Assembly (NCBI RefSeq): GCF_945957465.1
Contig: NZ_CAMFLC010000003.1
Span: 1 to 64,000, forward strand
DNA: 64,000 nt
Source of the DNA: an uncultured Leifsonia sp.
GTDB lineage: Bacteria > Actinomycetota > Actinomycetes > Actinomycetales > Microbacteriaceae
Reading direction: 5' to 3'
The notes under the pieces: model-generated
What the model saw: only the letters and a program-made list of their open reading frames with translations
Told to the model about the DNA's origin: nothing
The model's database searches: none
In this document: positions 1 to 9,623 of the stretch, piece by piece
Layout: every line of letters starts with the position of its first letter
Position numbering within the stretch: the stretch's first letter is position 1
Position numbers and translations under genes: made by a program

Positions 1-3000
1 TCAGCTGCTCGGTGAGGAACTTGTGCCGCTGCTCCAGCGCCGCGAACTCCTCCAGTGCCAGCGGATTGACCCGGCCGAGCTGGGCGAGCTTGCGCTCGGC
101 CGCGGCCAGGCGCTTCTGCTGCTGCTCGCGGACGAACGGGAGGCCCTGCGGCTCGTCGCCGGCACCGTCCACCGCCTCGGCGCGGTCGCCTCCGTCGTCG
201 TCGGTCGTCCGCTCGACGGGGATCAGCACGTCCGGGCCGTACTCGGCGACGAGCACGTCCTCCACGAGCCCGAGCTCGCTGCCCGCACGCTCGAGCAGGC
301 TCGACAGGTGCAGCTTCTTCTCATAGATCTGCAGCTCGAGCCCGTGCACCGCCTCGGTGATCGTGTGCAGGCGCTCGCGGATCGCTGACTCCTCGCGGCG
401 CACGGCGGCGAGCTCCTCGTTCTGACTCGCACGCTGCGCCTCCGCGGTCGCCAGCTCGACACGCGCCTGCGCCACGGACCGATCGGCGGAGGCGAGCACG
501 GCCGGCAGCGCGTCGACGACGCCCTGTGCCGCGTCGAGCTGCCTGCGGCGGATCACGGCGCGCCGCGCGGCCTCCTCGGCTGCAGCGCGCTCGGCCTCCA
601 ACTGCCGGGCGAGGGCCGCGCCGCGCGCCTGCTCGGCGCGGACACGCTCCTTGGCGGTCTCCACGCCCAGGCGGGACTCCACCTCGGCCTCGCGCGCGGC
701 CTCCAGTTCGCGTGAGAGGCCATCGCGAGCCGAGACGTCCAGGATCGGCCGCGGACGCGACCGGGCGACCTCCAGCTCGGACTTCGCGGTCTCGGCCGCC
801 CGCTCGGCGTCGGCGACCCGCTCGGCCGCCTGCTCGAGCGCACGGCTGAGCCGGTCGAACTCCGCTTCGGCGGCCTCCGCCTGCACGCGCAGCCGGTTGA
901 GCTGCTCGGTCTGCGCCGCCAGCTTCGCGTCGAACTCCCGCAGTGCCGACAGCGCCGCCTGCGACTGCTCCTTGGCCACCTGCACCACTCCGCGCTGTTC
1001 GGCCAACGCGAAGCGCGCGCGATCGATGAGGGAGGTCACCTCGTCGAGCCGCTCCTGGGCGGCGTCGCGTTCGGCGACGAGCTCGATGCGGCTCTGCTTG
1101 GCGCCCGAGCCGCCGCGCAGCACGAAGTCGGTGAGCACATCCCCGGCACGTGTGATCAACGTGACCGGGGCGCCCAGACCGCGCCCGCGGAACGCCTCCG
1201 CCGCGGCGCGCGCGGCGTCGAGGTCGTCGGCGATCGCTGTGAACGCCAGCAGCCCCGCGACGCCCGAGGGGCCGTCGACCACCGACCGCGCGGGCACGAC
1301 TCCGGCCACGCCGCCGAGGTCGACCTCGGGCGCCGCTGCGTCGGCGACGACGACCTCCACCCGGCCGAGGTCGTCCGCCGCCGCGTGCCCGACGGCCTCG
1401 AAGGCGGCTTCCCTGGTGTCTGCGAGCACGGCGTCGGCCAGTGTTCCCAGTGCGGCCGCGATCGCGGTCTCGAACCCCGGGTGCACCCGGAGGTGCTCGG
1501 CGACCAGCCCGCGCACGCCGGCCAGGCGGGCGCCCACCAGTGCGGCCGAACCGTCCTTCTGATCGAGCGCAAGCGAAAGGGCGGACGTGCGCGCCGCGAG
1601 AGCGTCGCGTTCGCGTTCCAGCGCGTGCAGGTCGTCGCGGAGCGTCTCGATGAGTCCCTCCGCCTCGAACACGTCGGCCTGTGCGAGTTCGTACGCCTCG
1701 TCGAGGCTGCCCTCACCCGGGTCGGCGAACTCGGCGTCCGCCTCACGGGCTGCGAACTCCGAGCGGGCCTTCTCGCGACGCTCGGTCGCGGCGTCGAGTG
1801 CATTCTGCTGCCGGAGCACCTCGCCGCGCACGGCCGCCAGGCGCTGCGCCGCGGCCTCCGCCTGCCCGTTGAGCTTGCTGATCTCCAGATCGTGCTTGGA
1901 GACCAGGGCGCTCTGGGCGGCGATCTCCTCATCGACGGAGTCGAGCCGGGCGCGGGCCGCGCGGGTCGTGGCCTGGGCGGCCTCCCACACCGCCTCGGCC
2001 TCGGCGACGGCGCCGCGGAGGCGCTCGACTTCGTCGGCGGCGTCCTGGACCATCTGCGGGCTGACCCGCGGTCCGTCGTCGGTCGCCTCCGCCTGGCTCC
2101 CGAGCAGCGCCAGCCGCTGGGTCGCCAGGGTGTAGAGGCTGCGGAGCCGGTCCTGTGCCTGCTCGAGCGCGAACGCGGTGCTGCGGGCGACGTCGACGGC
2201 GTCGCCGACCTGCGCCTGCTCCAGGCGGGTGCGCCGCAGCTGCTTCTGCTCCAGCTGCTCCTGCAGCACGATCTGCTCACTGTGCCGCTCGGCCTCCGAC
2301 CGCGAGTGGTCGTCGAGGGAGCGCCGCAGCGCGACGACGTCGTCGGCGAGCAGGCGCGCCCGGGCGTCGCGCACGATCGCCGCGATGGACTGCGCCTCCC
2401 GCGCGATCTCCGCCTGATGACCGAGGGGCTTCAGCTGCCGGCGCACCTCGCCGGCGAGGTCGCTCAGACGCGTCAGGTTGGTCTGCATGGCCTCCAGTTT
2501 GCGCAGCGTCTTCTCTTTGCGACGACGATGCTTGAGGATCCCGGCGGCCTCCTCGATGAAGCCGCGGCGCTCCTCAGGAGTGGCGCGCAGCACGGCGTCG
2601 AGCTGACCCTGGCCGACGATGACATGCATCTCGCGGCCGAGACCCGAGTCGCTGAGCAGTTCCTGCACGTCGAGCAAGCGGCAGGACTGACCGTTGATGG
2701 CGTACTCGCTGCCGCCGTTGCGGAACAGGGTGCGCGAGATCGTGACTTCGGTGTATTCGATCGGGAGGGCGCCGTCGGAGTTGTCGATCGTGAGCTGCAC
2801 CTCGGCGCGGCCGAGGGGCCCGCGAGTGGAGGTGCCCGCGAAGATGACGTCCTCCATCTTGCCGCCGCGAAGTGTCTTGGCGCCCTGCTCGCCCATCACC
2901 CAGGCGAGCGCGTCGACGACGTTCGACTTGCCGGACCCGTTGGGACCGACGACGCAGGTGACGCCCGGCTCGAAGGCGAAAGTCGTCGGCGTGGCGAACG

Positions 3001-3037
3001 ACTTGAAGCCCTTGAGCGTCAGACTCTTCAAATACAC
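1..3037 (-). CDS. smc: Chromosome segregation ATPase SMC (C-terminus outside window)
   Basis: Structural maintenance of chromosomes protein, the ATPase that with ScpA/ScpB organises and segregates the chromosome. It opens with a GTG codon (MYLKSLTLKGFKSF) and has a Walker A box GPNGSGKS at residues 31-38. A long Ala/Glu/Arg-rich coiled coil follows, then a hinge region around residues 500-660 and a second coiled coil. The frame stays open to the left edge after about 1012 residues, just before the C-terminal ATPase lobe, so the signature motif and Walker B lie outside the window. The family is normally about 1150-1200 residues. A long hairpin (3079-3133) separates it from livF, so it probably has its own promoter. 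Confidence 0.97.
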   Translation of the reverse strand, partial: MYLKSLTLKGFKSFATPTTFAFEPGVTCVVGPNGSGKSNVVDALAWVMGEQGAKTLRGGKMEDVIFAGTSTRGPLGRAEVQLTIDNSDGALPIEYTEVTISRTLFRNGGSEYAINGQSCRLLDVQELLSDSGLGREMHVIVGQGQLDAVLRATPEERRGFIEEAAGILKHRRRKEKTLRKLEAMQTNLTRLSDLAGEVRRQLKPLGHQAEIAREAQSIAAIVRDARARLLADDVVALRRSLDDHSRSEAERHSEQIVLQEQLEQKQLRRTRLEQAQVGDAVDVARSTAFALEQAQDRLRSLYTLATQRLALLGSQAEATDDGPRVSPQMVQDAADEVERLRGAVAEAEAVWEAAQATTRAARARLDSVDEEIAAQSALVSKHDLEISKLNGQAEAAAQRLAAVRGEVLRQQNALDAATERREKARSEFAAREADAEFADPGEGSLDEAYELAQADVFEAEGLIETLRDDLHALERERDALAARTSALSLALDQKDGSAALVGARLAGVRGLVAEHLRVHPGFETAIAAALGTLADAVLADTREAAFEAVGHAAADDLGRVEVVVADAAAPEVDLGGVAGVVPARSVVDGPSGVAGLLAFTAIADDLDAARAAAEAFRGRGLGAPVTLITRAGDVLTDFVLRGGSGAKQSRIELVAERDAAQERLDEVTSLIDRARFALAEQRGVVQVAKEQSQAALSALREFDAKLAAQTEQLNRLRVQAEAAEAEFDRLSRALEQAAERVADAERAAETAKSELEVARSRPRPILDVSARDGLSRELEAAREAEVESRLGVETAKERVRAEQARGAALARQLEAERAAAEEAARRAVIRRRQLDAAQGVVDALPAVLASADRSVAQARVELATAEAQRASQNEELAAVRREESAIRERLHTITEAVHGLELQIYEKKLHLSSLLERAGSELGLVEDVLVAEYGPDVLIPVERTTDDDGGDRAEAVDGAGDEPQGLPFVREQQQKRLAAAERKLAQLGRVNPLALEEFAALEQRHKFLTEQL

Positions 3038-3078
3038 GGTGCGAATCTACCCGAGGTCTCGCGTCCCACTACGCAGCC

Positions 3079-3133
3079 GAGGGGCACGTCGTTGTCACTT
3101 TCCGGCTCGAAAAGTGACGACGACGCGCCCCTC
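3079..3133 (-). terminator. Long near-perfect hairpin between livF and smc
   Basis: Arms 3079-3101 and 3111-3133 (23 bases each) are complementary except at two positions, with a 9-base loop. It starts 12 bases past the livF stop and ends 41 bases before the smc start. It is well placed to end livHMGF transcription, but no T-tract follows, so it could instead be a Rho-dependent end, an mRNA-stabilising hairpin or a dispersed palindromic repeat. Confidence 0.55.
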
Positions 3134-3145
3134 GACGGGTGGATC

Positions 3146-3859
3146 TCAGCCGACGCCGAGGTAGGCCTCCTTGATGGCCGGGTCGGCGAGGAGCTCGCGA
3201 CCGGTTCCGGCGCGTGTGATGCTCCCCGTCTCGAGCACGAACGCGCGGTTGGCCCGGGCGAGCGCCTGGTTGGCGTTCTGCTCCACCAGCAGCACCGTGG
3301 TGCCCTGCTTGTTGATCTCCGTGATGATCGAGAAGATCTGCCGGATGAACTGCGGCGCCAGGCCCATCGAGGGCTCGTCGAGCAGCAGCAGCCGCGGGTT
3401 GGACATCAGCGCGCGACCGATGGCGAGCATCTGCTGCTCGCCCCCGGACATCGTGCCGCCCACCTGCGTCTTGCGCTCGGCCAGGCGCGGGAACAGCGCG
3501 AACACCCGGTCGAAGTCCGGGCCCATGTTGGACCGGTCCTTACGGCCGAAGGCCCCCATGTCGAGGTTCTCCATCACGGTCATACCCGGGAAGATCCCGC
3601 GTCCCTCCGGAGCCTGCGAGATGCCCCGGATCACCCGGATGTGCGCCTTCATCTTCGTGATGTCCTGGCCGTCGAACAGGATGGAGCCCTTCGACGGGTT
3701 CAGGATGCCCGAGATGGTCTTCATCGTGGTCGACTTTCCCGCGCCGTTCGCTCCGATCAGGCTGACGATCTCGCCCTCCTCGACGGAGAACGACATGTCG
3801 TGGATCGCCTCGATGCGCCCGTAGGACACACTGATGTTCTTCAGTTCAAGCAACGTCAT
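3146..3859 (-). CDS. livF: Branched-chain amino acid ABC transporter ATPase LivF
   Basis: One of the two cytoplasmic ATPases that power branched-chain (or related) amino-acid uptake. The 237-residue length is typical. Walker A GANGAGKST is at residues 36-43, the signature MSGGEQ at 137-142 and Walker B LLLLDEP at 157-163. It is the last gene of livHMGF and its start overlaps the livG end by 14 bases, implying translational coupling. The substrate cannot be read from the sequence: Liv-type systems in actinobacteria also import other amides and amino acids. Confidence 0.95.
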   Translation of the reverse strand: MTLLELKNISVSYGRIEAIHDMSFSVEEGEIVSLIGANGAGKSTTMKTISGILNPSKGSILFDGQDITKMKAHIRVIRGISQAPEGRGIFPGMTVMENLDMGAFGRKDRSNMGPDFDRVFALFPRLAERKTQVGGTMSGGEQQMLAIGRALMSNPRLLLLDEPSMGLAPQFIRQIFSIITEINKQGTTVLLVEQNANQALARANRAFVLETGSITRAGTGRELLADPAIKEAYLGVG

Positions 3860-4760
3860 CTTCGGGCTCCCCGAGGTAGGCGGCGATCACGCGCGGGTCG
3901 TTCCGGATCTCCTGCGGTACGTCGTCGGCGAGCTTGCGGCCGAATTCGAGCACCACGATGCGATCCGTCACGCCCATGACCAGCTTCATGTCGTGTTCGA
4001 TCAGGAGGACGGTGTAGCCGTCGGCGCGGATGGTCCGGATGAGGTCCATCAGCTCCTCCTTCTCGGCCGGGTTGAAGCCGGCGGCCGGCTCGTCCAGGCA
4101 GAGCACCTTCGGGTCCGTCGCCAGAGCGCGCGCGATCTCCAGACGACGCTGCGATCCGTACGGCAGCGAGCGGGACAGGTCGCCCGCGTTGTCGGCGATG
4201 CCCACGAACTCCAGCAGCGCCATCCCGCGCTCGATGGCCGACTTCTCCTCCCGGGTGTGGCGGGGAAGGCGCAGCAGCGCACCGGGAACGGACGTCCTGT
4301 GCCGCGCGTCGAGGCCGACCACGACGTTCTCCAGTGCCGTCATCTCGCCGAACAGCCGGATGTTCTGGAACGTGCGCGCCAGCCCGAGCCGCGTGATCTT
4401 GTGCTGCTTCTGGCCCTTGATCGACTGGCCCTCGAGCAGCACGTCGCCGCTCGTGGGCTTGTAGACGCCGGTCATCGCGTTGAAGCACGTCGTCTTGCCC
4501 GCGCCGTTCGGACCGATCAGGCCGAGGATCTCGCCGCGGCGGATGTCGAACGAGACGTCGTCGAGGGCGAGGAGGCCGCCGAACTTCACCGTGAGGTTGC
4601 GCACCTCCACGATGTTCTCGCCGACCTCGACCGCGATCTCGCGGTCGGGTGCCGCCGCCTCCGCGACCTCCAGGTCGATCCCGGCTGCCTCGAGGTCCTC
4701 CTCGTTGGCGCCGAGGACCGGCTCCTCCTCCGGGACGGCAGTCGTGTCCTGGTCGCTCAT
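3846..4760 (-). CDS. livG: Branched-chain amino acid ABC transporter ATPase LivG
   Basis: Second ATPase of the Liv transporter, 304 residues. The start is the ATG that overlaps the livM stop as ATGA; a longer upstream reading would lie over livM in a shadow frame. Walker A GPNGAGKT is at residues 83-90, and the Liv-type C-terminal helix with DEPAAGFNP and LLIEHDM follows. An acidic extension of about 45 residues (rich in Glu and Ala) precedes the ABC domain; LivG proteins are usually about 255-290 residues, so this tail is additional and of unknown role. Confidence 0.95.
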   Translation of the reverse strand: MSDQDTTAVPEEEPVLGANEEDLEAAGIDLEVAEAAAPDREIAVEVGENIVEVRNLTVKFGGLLALDDVSFDIRRGEILGLIGPNGAGKTTCFNAMTGVYKPTSGDVLLEGQSIKGQKQHKITRLGLARTFQNIRLFGEMTALENVVVGLDARHRTSVPGALLRLPRHTREEKSAIERGMALLEFVGIADNAGDLSRSLPYGSQRRLEIARALATDPKVLCLDEPAAGFNPAEKEELMDLIRTIRADGYTVLLIEHDMKLVMGVTDRIVVLEFGRKLADDVPQEIRNDPRVIAAYLGEPEDDVA

Positions 4761-5917
4761 CGTGCGCCTCCCTTCGCCGCCTGGGCCACTCTCCGGTACG
4801 CGTGCCTGCCGTACGCCAGCAGCTTCTGGCGCGCGGGGAACAGGCCCTGCGAACGGAAGATCATGATCAGCACGAGCGCGATGCCGAAGATCAGGTACTT
4901 GTAGTCGGCGATCGCGGTGAACCGCAGCGGGATGTACGCGACGATCGCACCGCCGATCATCGCGCCGACCTTGTTGCCCGCTCCGCCGAGCACGACGGCC
5001 GCGAGGAACAGGATCGAGGTCTGCACGTCGAACTTCTGGTTGTTGACGAAGCCCACCTGACCGGCGAACAGCGCGCCGGAGAGACCGCCGACGCCGGCGC
5101 CGATCGCGAACGCCCACACCTTGTACTTGAAGGTGGGCACGCCCATGATCTCGGCAGCGTCCTCGTCCTCTCGGATGGCGATCCACGCGCGACCGACGCG
5201 GCTGCGCTCCAGGTTGCCGACCAGCAGAAGGATGACGATGATCACCGTGACCGTGAGCCAATACCAGGGCACGCCGTTGGAGTTCGAGAAGATCGGGATG
5301 CCCTTGTCGGTCTCCCCCGGAGGGTGCCCGACGTTCTGGAAGCCGACCTGGCCCTTCATCGCCGGGATGATCGTCGCGAGGATGCGGACGATCTCACCGA
5401 AGCCGAGCGTGACGATGGCCAGATAGTCGCCGCGGAGGCGGAGCGTCGGCACACCGAGGATGACTCCGAACGTCATCGTCACCGCCATGGCCACCGGGAT
5501 GGTCCACAGATAGGGGATCTTCAGGAACGGCGAGTCGGGGCTGGTCAGCATCGCCGCGGTGTAGGAGCCCACGGCGAAGAAGGCGACATAGCCGAGGTCG
5601 AGGAGGCCGGCGTAGCCGACCACCACGTTCAGGCCGATCGCGATGAGACCGTAGGTCGCCATCGCGAAGCAGGCGAGCGGCCAGTCGTTGCCGGGCTCGG
5701 TCGTCAGCGGGAAGAAGTTCAGGTACGGCAGTGCGTACGCCAGCGCGACGACGATGAGCAGCCACGCCCATTGCACGGCGCGCGGGAGGGCGTTCCACCG
5801 ATCTCGGAGCGGCTGGAGGAACCCGCCGCGCTTGCGGGCGCGGCCGGCCTCCATCGCATCTTCGGCCTGCTCCCCCCGCCCGTCGGGCAGGACCCTGGGA
5901 CCTTCTGTCATGCTCAT
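4757..5917 (-). CDS. livM: Branched-chain amino acid ABC transporter permease LivM
   Basis: Inner-membrane permease of the Liv system, 386 residues with about ten hydrophobic segments. It shows the LivM-type sequence [19 protein letters not shown] in the middle and the [18 protein letters not shown] cytoplasmic loop that docks on the ATPases. ATG at 5917 was chosen because it overlaps the livH stop as ATGA; a start 31 codons further upstream would lie inside livH. The hydrophilic N-terminal stretch of about 30 residues with [11 protein letters not shown] precedes the first membrane helix. Confidence 0.94.
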   Translation of the reverse strand: MSMTEGPRVLPDGRGEQAEDAMEAGRARKRGGFLQPLRDRWNALPRAVQWAWLLIVVALAYALPYLNFFPLTTEPGNDWPLACFAMATYGLIAIGLNVVVGYAGLLDLGYVAFFAVGSYTAAMLTSPDSPFLKIPYLWTIPVAMAVTMTFGVILGVPTLRLRGDYLAIVTLGFGEIVRILATIIPAMKGQVGFQNVGHPPGETDKGIPIFSNSNGVPWYWLTVTVIIVILLLVGNLERSRVGRAWIAIREDEDAAEIMGVPTFKYKVWAFAIGAGVGGLSGALFAGQVGFVNNQKFDVQTSILFLAAVVLGGAGNKVGAMIGGAIVAYIPLRFTAIADYKYLIFGIALVLIMIFRSQGLFPARQKLLAYGRHAYRRVAQAAKGGAR

Positions 5918-6924
5918 GCGCGGCTCCTTCCGAGGGAGGTGCCGAGGATTCCCGTCGGCTTGACCAGGAGCACGAGGACGAGGACGACGAAGGCGACGAC
6001 GTCGGTCCACTGCGAGTCACCGAGCAGGATCTGGCCGTAGTTGCCGATGATGCCCAGCAGCAGGCCTCCGAGGAGTGCGCCCCGGACGTTGCCGATGCCG
6101 CCGAGGACGGCGGCGGCGAACGCCTTCACACCCAGCACGAAGCCGCCGTTGTAGATCACGCCAGAGGGCACCAGCATCACGTAGAACAGCGCAGCCGCGC
6201 CCGCGAGGACACCGCCGGTGATGAAGGTGATCTGGATGATCCGCTCCTTGTTCACGCCCATCAGCGTCGCCGTGTCGGCGTCCTGCGCGACGGCGCGGAT
6301 GCCGCGGCCGGTGCGGGTGCGGCGGATGAACCAGTCGGTGGCGATCATCAGGATCACCGAGGCCACCACGATGATGATCTGCTGGCTGTTCACGATCGTC
6401 CCGAAGACGTCGAACACCGGCCTCGGGACGAACATCGTCACCGCCGGCTCCGCGTTCGCGCCCCGGATCAGGAAGATCAGGTACTGGATCGTGAACGAGG
6501 CGCCGATCGCCGTGATGAGGAACACGAGGCGTGGCGCGTTCCGTCTTCGCAGGGGTCGGTAGGCGACGCGTTCGAGCACCCAGGCGGTGAAGGCCGATGC
6601 CGCCATGCCGACGATCAAGGCCAGTAAGAGGTCGCCGACGATCGCAGCCGGGCTCAGATTGGGCGCGCTCGGGCCGAAGCCGAGCGAGGTGAGGGTGATG
6701 ACAACGCCGTACGCACCGACAATGAAGACCTCGGAGTGCGCGAAGTTGATCAGGTTCAGCACGCCGTAGACGAGCGTGTAGCCGACGGCGATCAGGCCGT
6801 AGATGGCACCGAAGGTGAGACCGTCGAAGGTCGCGCTCCAGAAGTTCTGGACGAGCGCGTTGACGTCGAAGTTGATCCAGGAGTTGTCGAGGACGGGATG
6901 GACGAGGAGGAGGGTTTCGAGCAT
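5914..6924 (-). CDS. livH: Branched-chain amino acid ABC transporter permease LivH
   Basis: Permease partner of LivM, 336 residues. Typical LivH features are GLTFGAIYGLIAVGYTLVYG near residues 35-55, NLINFAHSEVFIVGAYG just after, and a GRGIRAVAQDADTATLMG loop for ATPase contact. A GGAAG Shine-Dalgarno lies about 6 bases before the ATG. It heads the four-gene run livHMGF and is separated from livK by a strong hairpin, so binding protein and transporter core may be made at different levels. Confidence 0.95.
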   Translation of the reverse strand: MLETLLLVHPVLDNSWINFDVNALVQNFWSATFDGLTFGAIYGLIAVGYTLVYGVLNLINFAHSEVFIVGAYGVVITLTSLGFGPSAPNLSPAAIVGDLLLALIVGMAASAFTAWVLERVAYRPLRRRNAPRLVFLITAIGASFTIQYLIFLIRGANAEPAVTMFVPRPVFDVFGTIVNSQQIIIVVASVILMIATDWFIRRTRTGRGIRAVAQDADTATLMGVNKERIIQITFITGGVLAGAAALFYVMLVPSGVIYNGGFVLGVKAFAAAVLGGIGNVRGALLGGLLLGIIGNYGQILLGDSQWTDVVAFVVLVLVLLVKPTGILGTSLGRSRA

Positions 6925-6990
6925 TCGAACTTCCAGGGTTCAGTGCCGGATCGTCGTTGGTCCGGCTCAGTTCTAGTGAGAGTCGAAACA

Positions 6991-7025
6991 AAGGTGCCGC
7001 GGGCCACGGTGGCCCGCGGCACCTT
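6991..7025 (-). terminator. Intrinsic terminator after livK
   Basis: A perfect 15-base-pair stem (6991-7005 with 7011-7025) with a 5-base loop begins 12 bases past the livK stop. On the minus strand it is followed by TGTTTCG, a short T-rich tail. It probably ends or strongly attenuates livK transcription before livH. Confidence 0.8.
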
Positions 7026-7036
7026 CGTGTGTCGCG

Positions 7037-8257
7037 CTATCCGATGGTGCCGATCGGAACGATCTTGCCGCTCTCGACCTTGTAGCCGTAGACGGTCGGC
7101 GCCTGCAGCTCACCCGTGGAATCCCACTTGTAGTGCTTGCTCAGGCCGTCGGCGTCGTAGTTCTTGACCCAGTCGACCAGGTCGGCGCGGGTCGTCTTGC
7201 CCTTGTCGATGCCCGCGAGCAGGACGGTGGTGGCGTCGTAGCCCTCGATCGAGTAGGTTCCGGGCTCGGCGTTCGCGAGCTTCTTGTAGTCCGACTCGAA
7301 GGTCGGGATCAGCTCGCCCGGGATGCAGGGGCAGGTGAAGTACGCGTTGTTGGACGCGTCGCCGGCCAGCTTGATGAACTGGTCGTCCTTCACGCCGTCG
7401 GGGCCGACGAACGTGCCCGTGTAGCCCTTGTTCACCAGCTGCTGGTCGAACGGCGCACCCTCGGCGTAGTAGCCCGAGTAGTAGACCGCGTCCGGCTTGG
7501 CGTTCAGGATCTTGGAGATCACGGCCGAGAAGTCCTTCTGGCCGGTGGTCACCTTGTCGGTGCCCACGAGTGCGCTGCCGAGCGCCTTCGAGGTCGTGGT
7601 GCCGAGGCCGATTCCGTAGTCGGAGTCGTCCTGCACCAGGTAGACCTTCTTGGCCTTGAGCTTGTCGGTCATGAACTTCGCCGCAGCCGGGCCCTGGACC
7701 GCGTCGTTGCCCAGGCCGCGGAAGAAGGTCTTCCAGCCGTTCTGGGTCAGGCCGGGGTTGGTCGCCGACGGAGTGATGTGGACGAGGCCCTGCTGCTCGA
7801 AGATGTTGCCGGTCGCCTTGGACTCACCGGAGAACGGCAGGCCGACGACACCGATGATGTCGGACTCGTTGACCGCCTGGGTCACCGGGCCGGTCGCCTT
7901 GTTCGGGTCGCCCTCGGTGTCGAACTTCTTGAAGCCGACCTGGCAGCCCTTGTTCGACGCGTTGTGCTGGTCGATGGCGAGCTGGACGCCGTTGTAGATG
8001 TTGATGCCGAGCTGGGCGTTGGGGCCGGTCTCGGCGCCGACGTACGCGATGGTCAGACCCGAGGGGCAGGTCGCCTTGCCGTCACCCGCGGGAAGCACCG
8101 CGTCTTTGGGGGTGTCCACGGAGGTGATCGCCGGGATGTTCACCTTCGAGTTGGAGCTGGTGGAGCCTCCTGTGGACGGCTGGTTGGCACAGCCCACGAG
8201 GAGCAGTGCGACTGACGCTGCAACAGCCGCACCTACCGTGACTTTCTTTCCTAGCAT
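7037..8257 (-). CDS. livK: Branched-chain amino acid ABC transporter substrate-binding lipoprotein LivK
   Basis: Extracytoplasmic binding lipoprotein of the Liv transporter, 406 residues. ATG at 8257 is preceded by a GAGAGGCAGAAG ribosome-binding region and gives a lipoprotein signal MLGKKVTVGAAVAASVALLLVGC, with the lipidated Cys at residue 23 followed by a Ser/Thr/Gly-rich linker (written here only to locate the Cys). The mature part has Periplas_BP_6 features such as IAYVGAETGPNAQLG and VVGLPFSGESKATGN. It is the first gene of the liv locus and is followed by its own terminator, which fits the usual excess of binding protein over transporter. Confidence 0.93.
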   Translation of the reverse strand: MLGKKVTVGAAVAASVALLLVGCANQPSTGGSTSSNSKVNIPAITSVDTPKDAVLPAGDGKATCPSGLTIAYVGAETGPNAQLGINIYNGVQLAIDQHNASNKGCQVGFKKFDTEGDPNKATGPVTQAVNESDIIGVVGLPFSGESKATGNIFEQQGLVHITPSATNPGLTQNGWKTFFRGLGNDAVQGPAAAKFMTDKLKAKKVYLVQDDSDYGIGLGTTTSKALGSALVGTDKVTTGQKDFSAVISKILNAKPDAVYYSGYYAEGAPFDQQLVNKGYTGTFVGPDGVKDDQFIKLAGDASNNAYFTCPCIPGELIPTFESDYKKLANAEPGTYSIEGYDATTVLLAGIDKGKTTRADLVDWVKNYDADGLSKHYKWDSTGELQAPTVYGYKVESGKIVPIGTIG

Positions 8258-8431
8258 CTTCTGCCTCTCGACGTGAATCCGTGTCGAACGCGGCGTGATT
8301 GCCACGTCGCACCACGAATATGTGTGCTGAGACTACATGCGCCGCAAGCATTTGCACCCGACATTTCCGCCCAGATTTACACGATCGAAACCAAACCGGC
8401 CGATGCTCTTCACAGCGATCGCGAAGCGAGC

Positions 8432-8437
8432 TACTCT
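8432..8437 (+). promoter_or_regulatory. Candidate -10 box for the acetyltransferase gene
   Basis: TACTCT fits the actinobacterial TANNNT -10 pattern and lies 32 bases before the GTG start, upstream of a GGGAGGTGA ribosome-binding site. No convincing -35 is visible. Confidence 0.4.
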
Positions 8438-8469
8438 AAATGGTTCGCCGCACACAGTGGGAGGTGACG

Positions 8470-9540
8470 GTGCGCATCGAGCGGCTCATGCCTCCCGCCA
8501 CGCTGGGCACCGCGGAATCGGCCGCCTTCGAAGAACTGGTCGGCGTCCTCAACGGCATCAGCGTCGCCCTCTGGGGAGCGGACGACTTCGTGGAGACGGC
8601 GGAGGAGGCGCTCGCGTCGTTCCGCGCGCAGGACTATCAGGAGAAGATCCTGCTCGTCGCCATCGAGGACGACGTGATCGTGGGCCGGGTGCAGGCGGAC
8701 TTCCCGCTCGACGAGCACGCAGAGACGGTCTCGCTGCTGATCGACGTCGCTCCCGCGGCGCGCGGTCGTGGCATCGGCACGGCGCTTCTGGCGGCGGGAG
8801 AAGAGCTCGCCGCCGAGGGCGGCCGGCGTGTGGTGAGCGCGTACACCGAGCATCCGGCGCGCACCCTGGGCGACAGCGTGTCGGTGGTGCGGGCGGCGCC
8901 AGGGGGCGTCGGCCTCCCGGCCGAGTCCCCCGACGTGCGTTTCGCCCTGCGACGGGGCTTCCGGCTCGGCCAGATCGAGCGATCGAGCGAGTTGCGGCTA
9001 CCGCTGCCGCCCGCGCGGGAGGCCGGCCTGGCGAGCACGGCCGCGTCCGCGACCGGCTATCGCCCCGTCTCCTGGCTGGGGCACGCTCCCGACGACCTGG
9101 TCGAGCCGTTCGCGACGTTGAAGGCGCGGATGACGATCGACGTGCCGCACAGCGGCATCGCCCTCGACCGTGAGGAGTGGACCGGTGAACGCGTTCGGGC
9201 TCAAGAGCGCGAACTGGCGGAGCGCGGCGAGCCGCTGCTGGTCACTGCGGCCCAGCACATCGCATCCGGCGAGCTGGCGGCGTACACGGAGATCGCGGTG
9301 CCGGCGGACGGCCACAAAGCGGAGCAGTACGACACGCTGGTCGCCGTCCCGCACCGGGGCCACCGGCTCGGCACGCTCGTCAAGCTGCACAACATCCGCG
9401 AGCTGGCGACGCATGCCCCGCACATCACGCGGCTGCTGACGTGGAACGCGGACGAGAACATCCCGATGCTCGCCATCAACCGGGCGTTCGGCTTCCAGCT
9501 GCACGCGTTGACCGGGCACTGGCAGAAGACGCTCGACTGA
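8470..9540 (+). CDS. Two-domain GNAT-family acetyltransferase
   Basis: Probable acetyl-CoA-dependent N-acetyltransferase with two tandem GNAT folds, 356 residues. The N-terminal half carries the acetyl-CoA loop APAARGRGIGTALL (about residues 94-107); the C-terminal half has VAVPHRGHRLGTLVKLHN and ends with the GNAT-like NRAFGFQLHALTGHW. GTG at 8470 was chosen because GGGAGGTGA sits 3-10 bases upstream; an in-frame GTG ten codons earlier lacks such a site. The architecture resembles mycothiol synthase-like double GNATs, but nothing identifies the substrate. It stands alone, convergent with mutM. Confidence 0.85.
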   Translation: MRIERLMPPATLGTAESAAFEELVGVLNGISVALWGADDFVETAEEALASFRAQDYQEKILLVAIEDDVIVGRVQADFPLDEHAETVSLLIDVAPAARGRGIGTALLAAGEELAAEGGRRVVSAYTEHPARTLGDSVSVVRAAPGGVGLPAESPDVRFALRRGFRLGQIERSSELRLPLPPAREAGLASTAASATGYRPVSWLGHAPDDLVEPFATLKARMTIDVPHSGIALDREEWTGERVRAQERELAERGEPLLVTAAQHIASGELAAYTEIAVPADGHKAEQYDTLVAVPHRGHRLGTLVKLHNIRELATHAPHITRLLTWNADENIPMLAINRAFGFQLHALTGHWQKTLD

Positions 9541-9548
9541 CCTTCGGC

Positions 9549-9601
9549 ATTCGTCACGAATGTCGACTTTCGTGCCACGAATCTCGCGATTCGTGACGAA
9601 T
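9549..9601. repeat. Inverted repeat between convergent genes
   Basis: ATTCGTCACGAAT at 9549-9561 is the exact reverse complement of ATTCGTGACGAAT at 9589-9601. A related TTCGTGCCACGAAT lies between them at 9569-9582. The set lies in the 83 bases between the acetyltransferase and mutM and can fold as a hairpin on either strand, so it may be a bidirectional transcription end. Confidence 0.6.
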
Positions 9602-9623
9602 CCCGAGACGGAAGATGGCGGAG

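Noticed and set aside
1385-3979. Plus-strand open frame of about 864 codons opposite smc and livF
   Set aside because: Covers two well-identified minus-strand genes and crosses the hairpin between them; composition is typical of GC-rich antisense frames.
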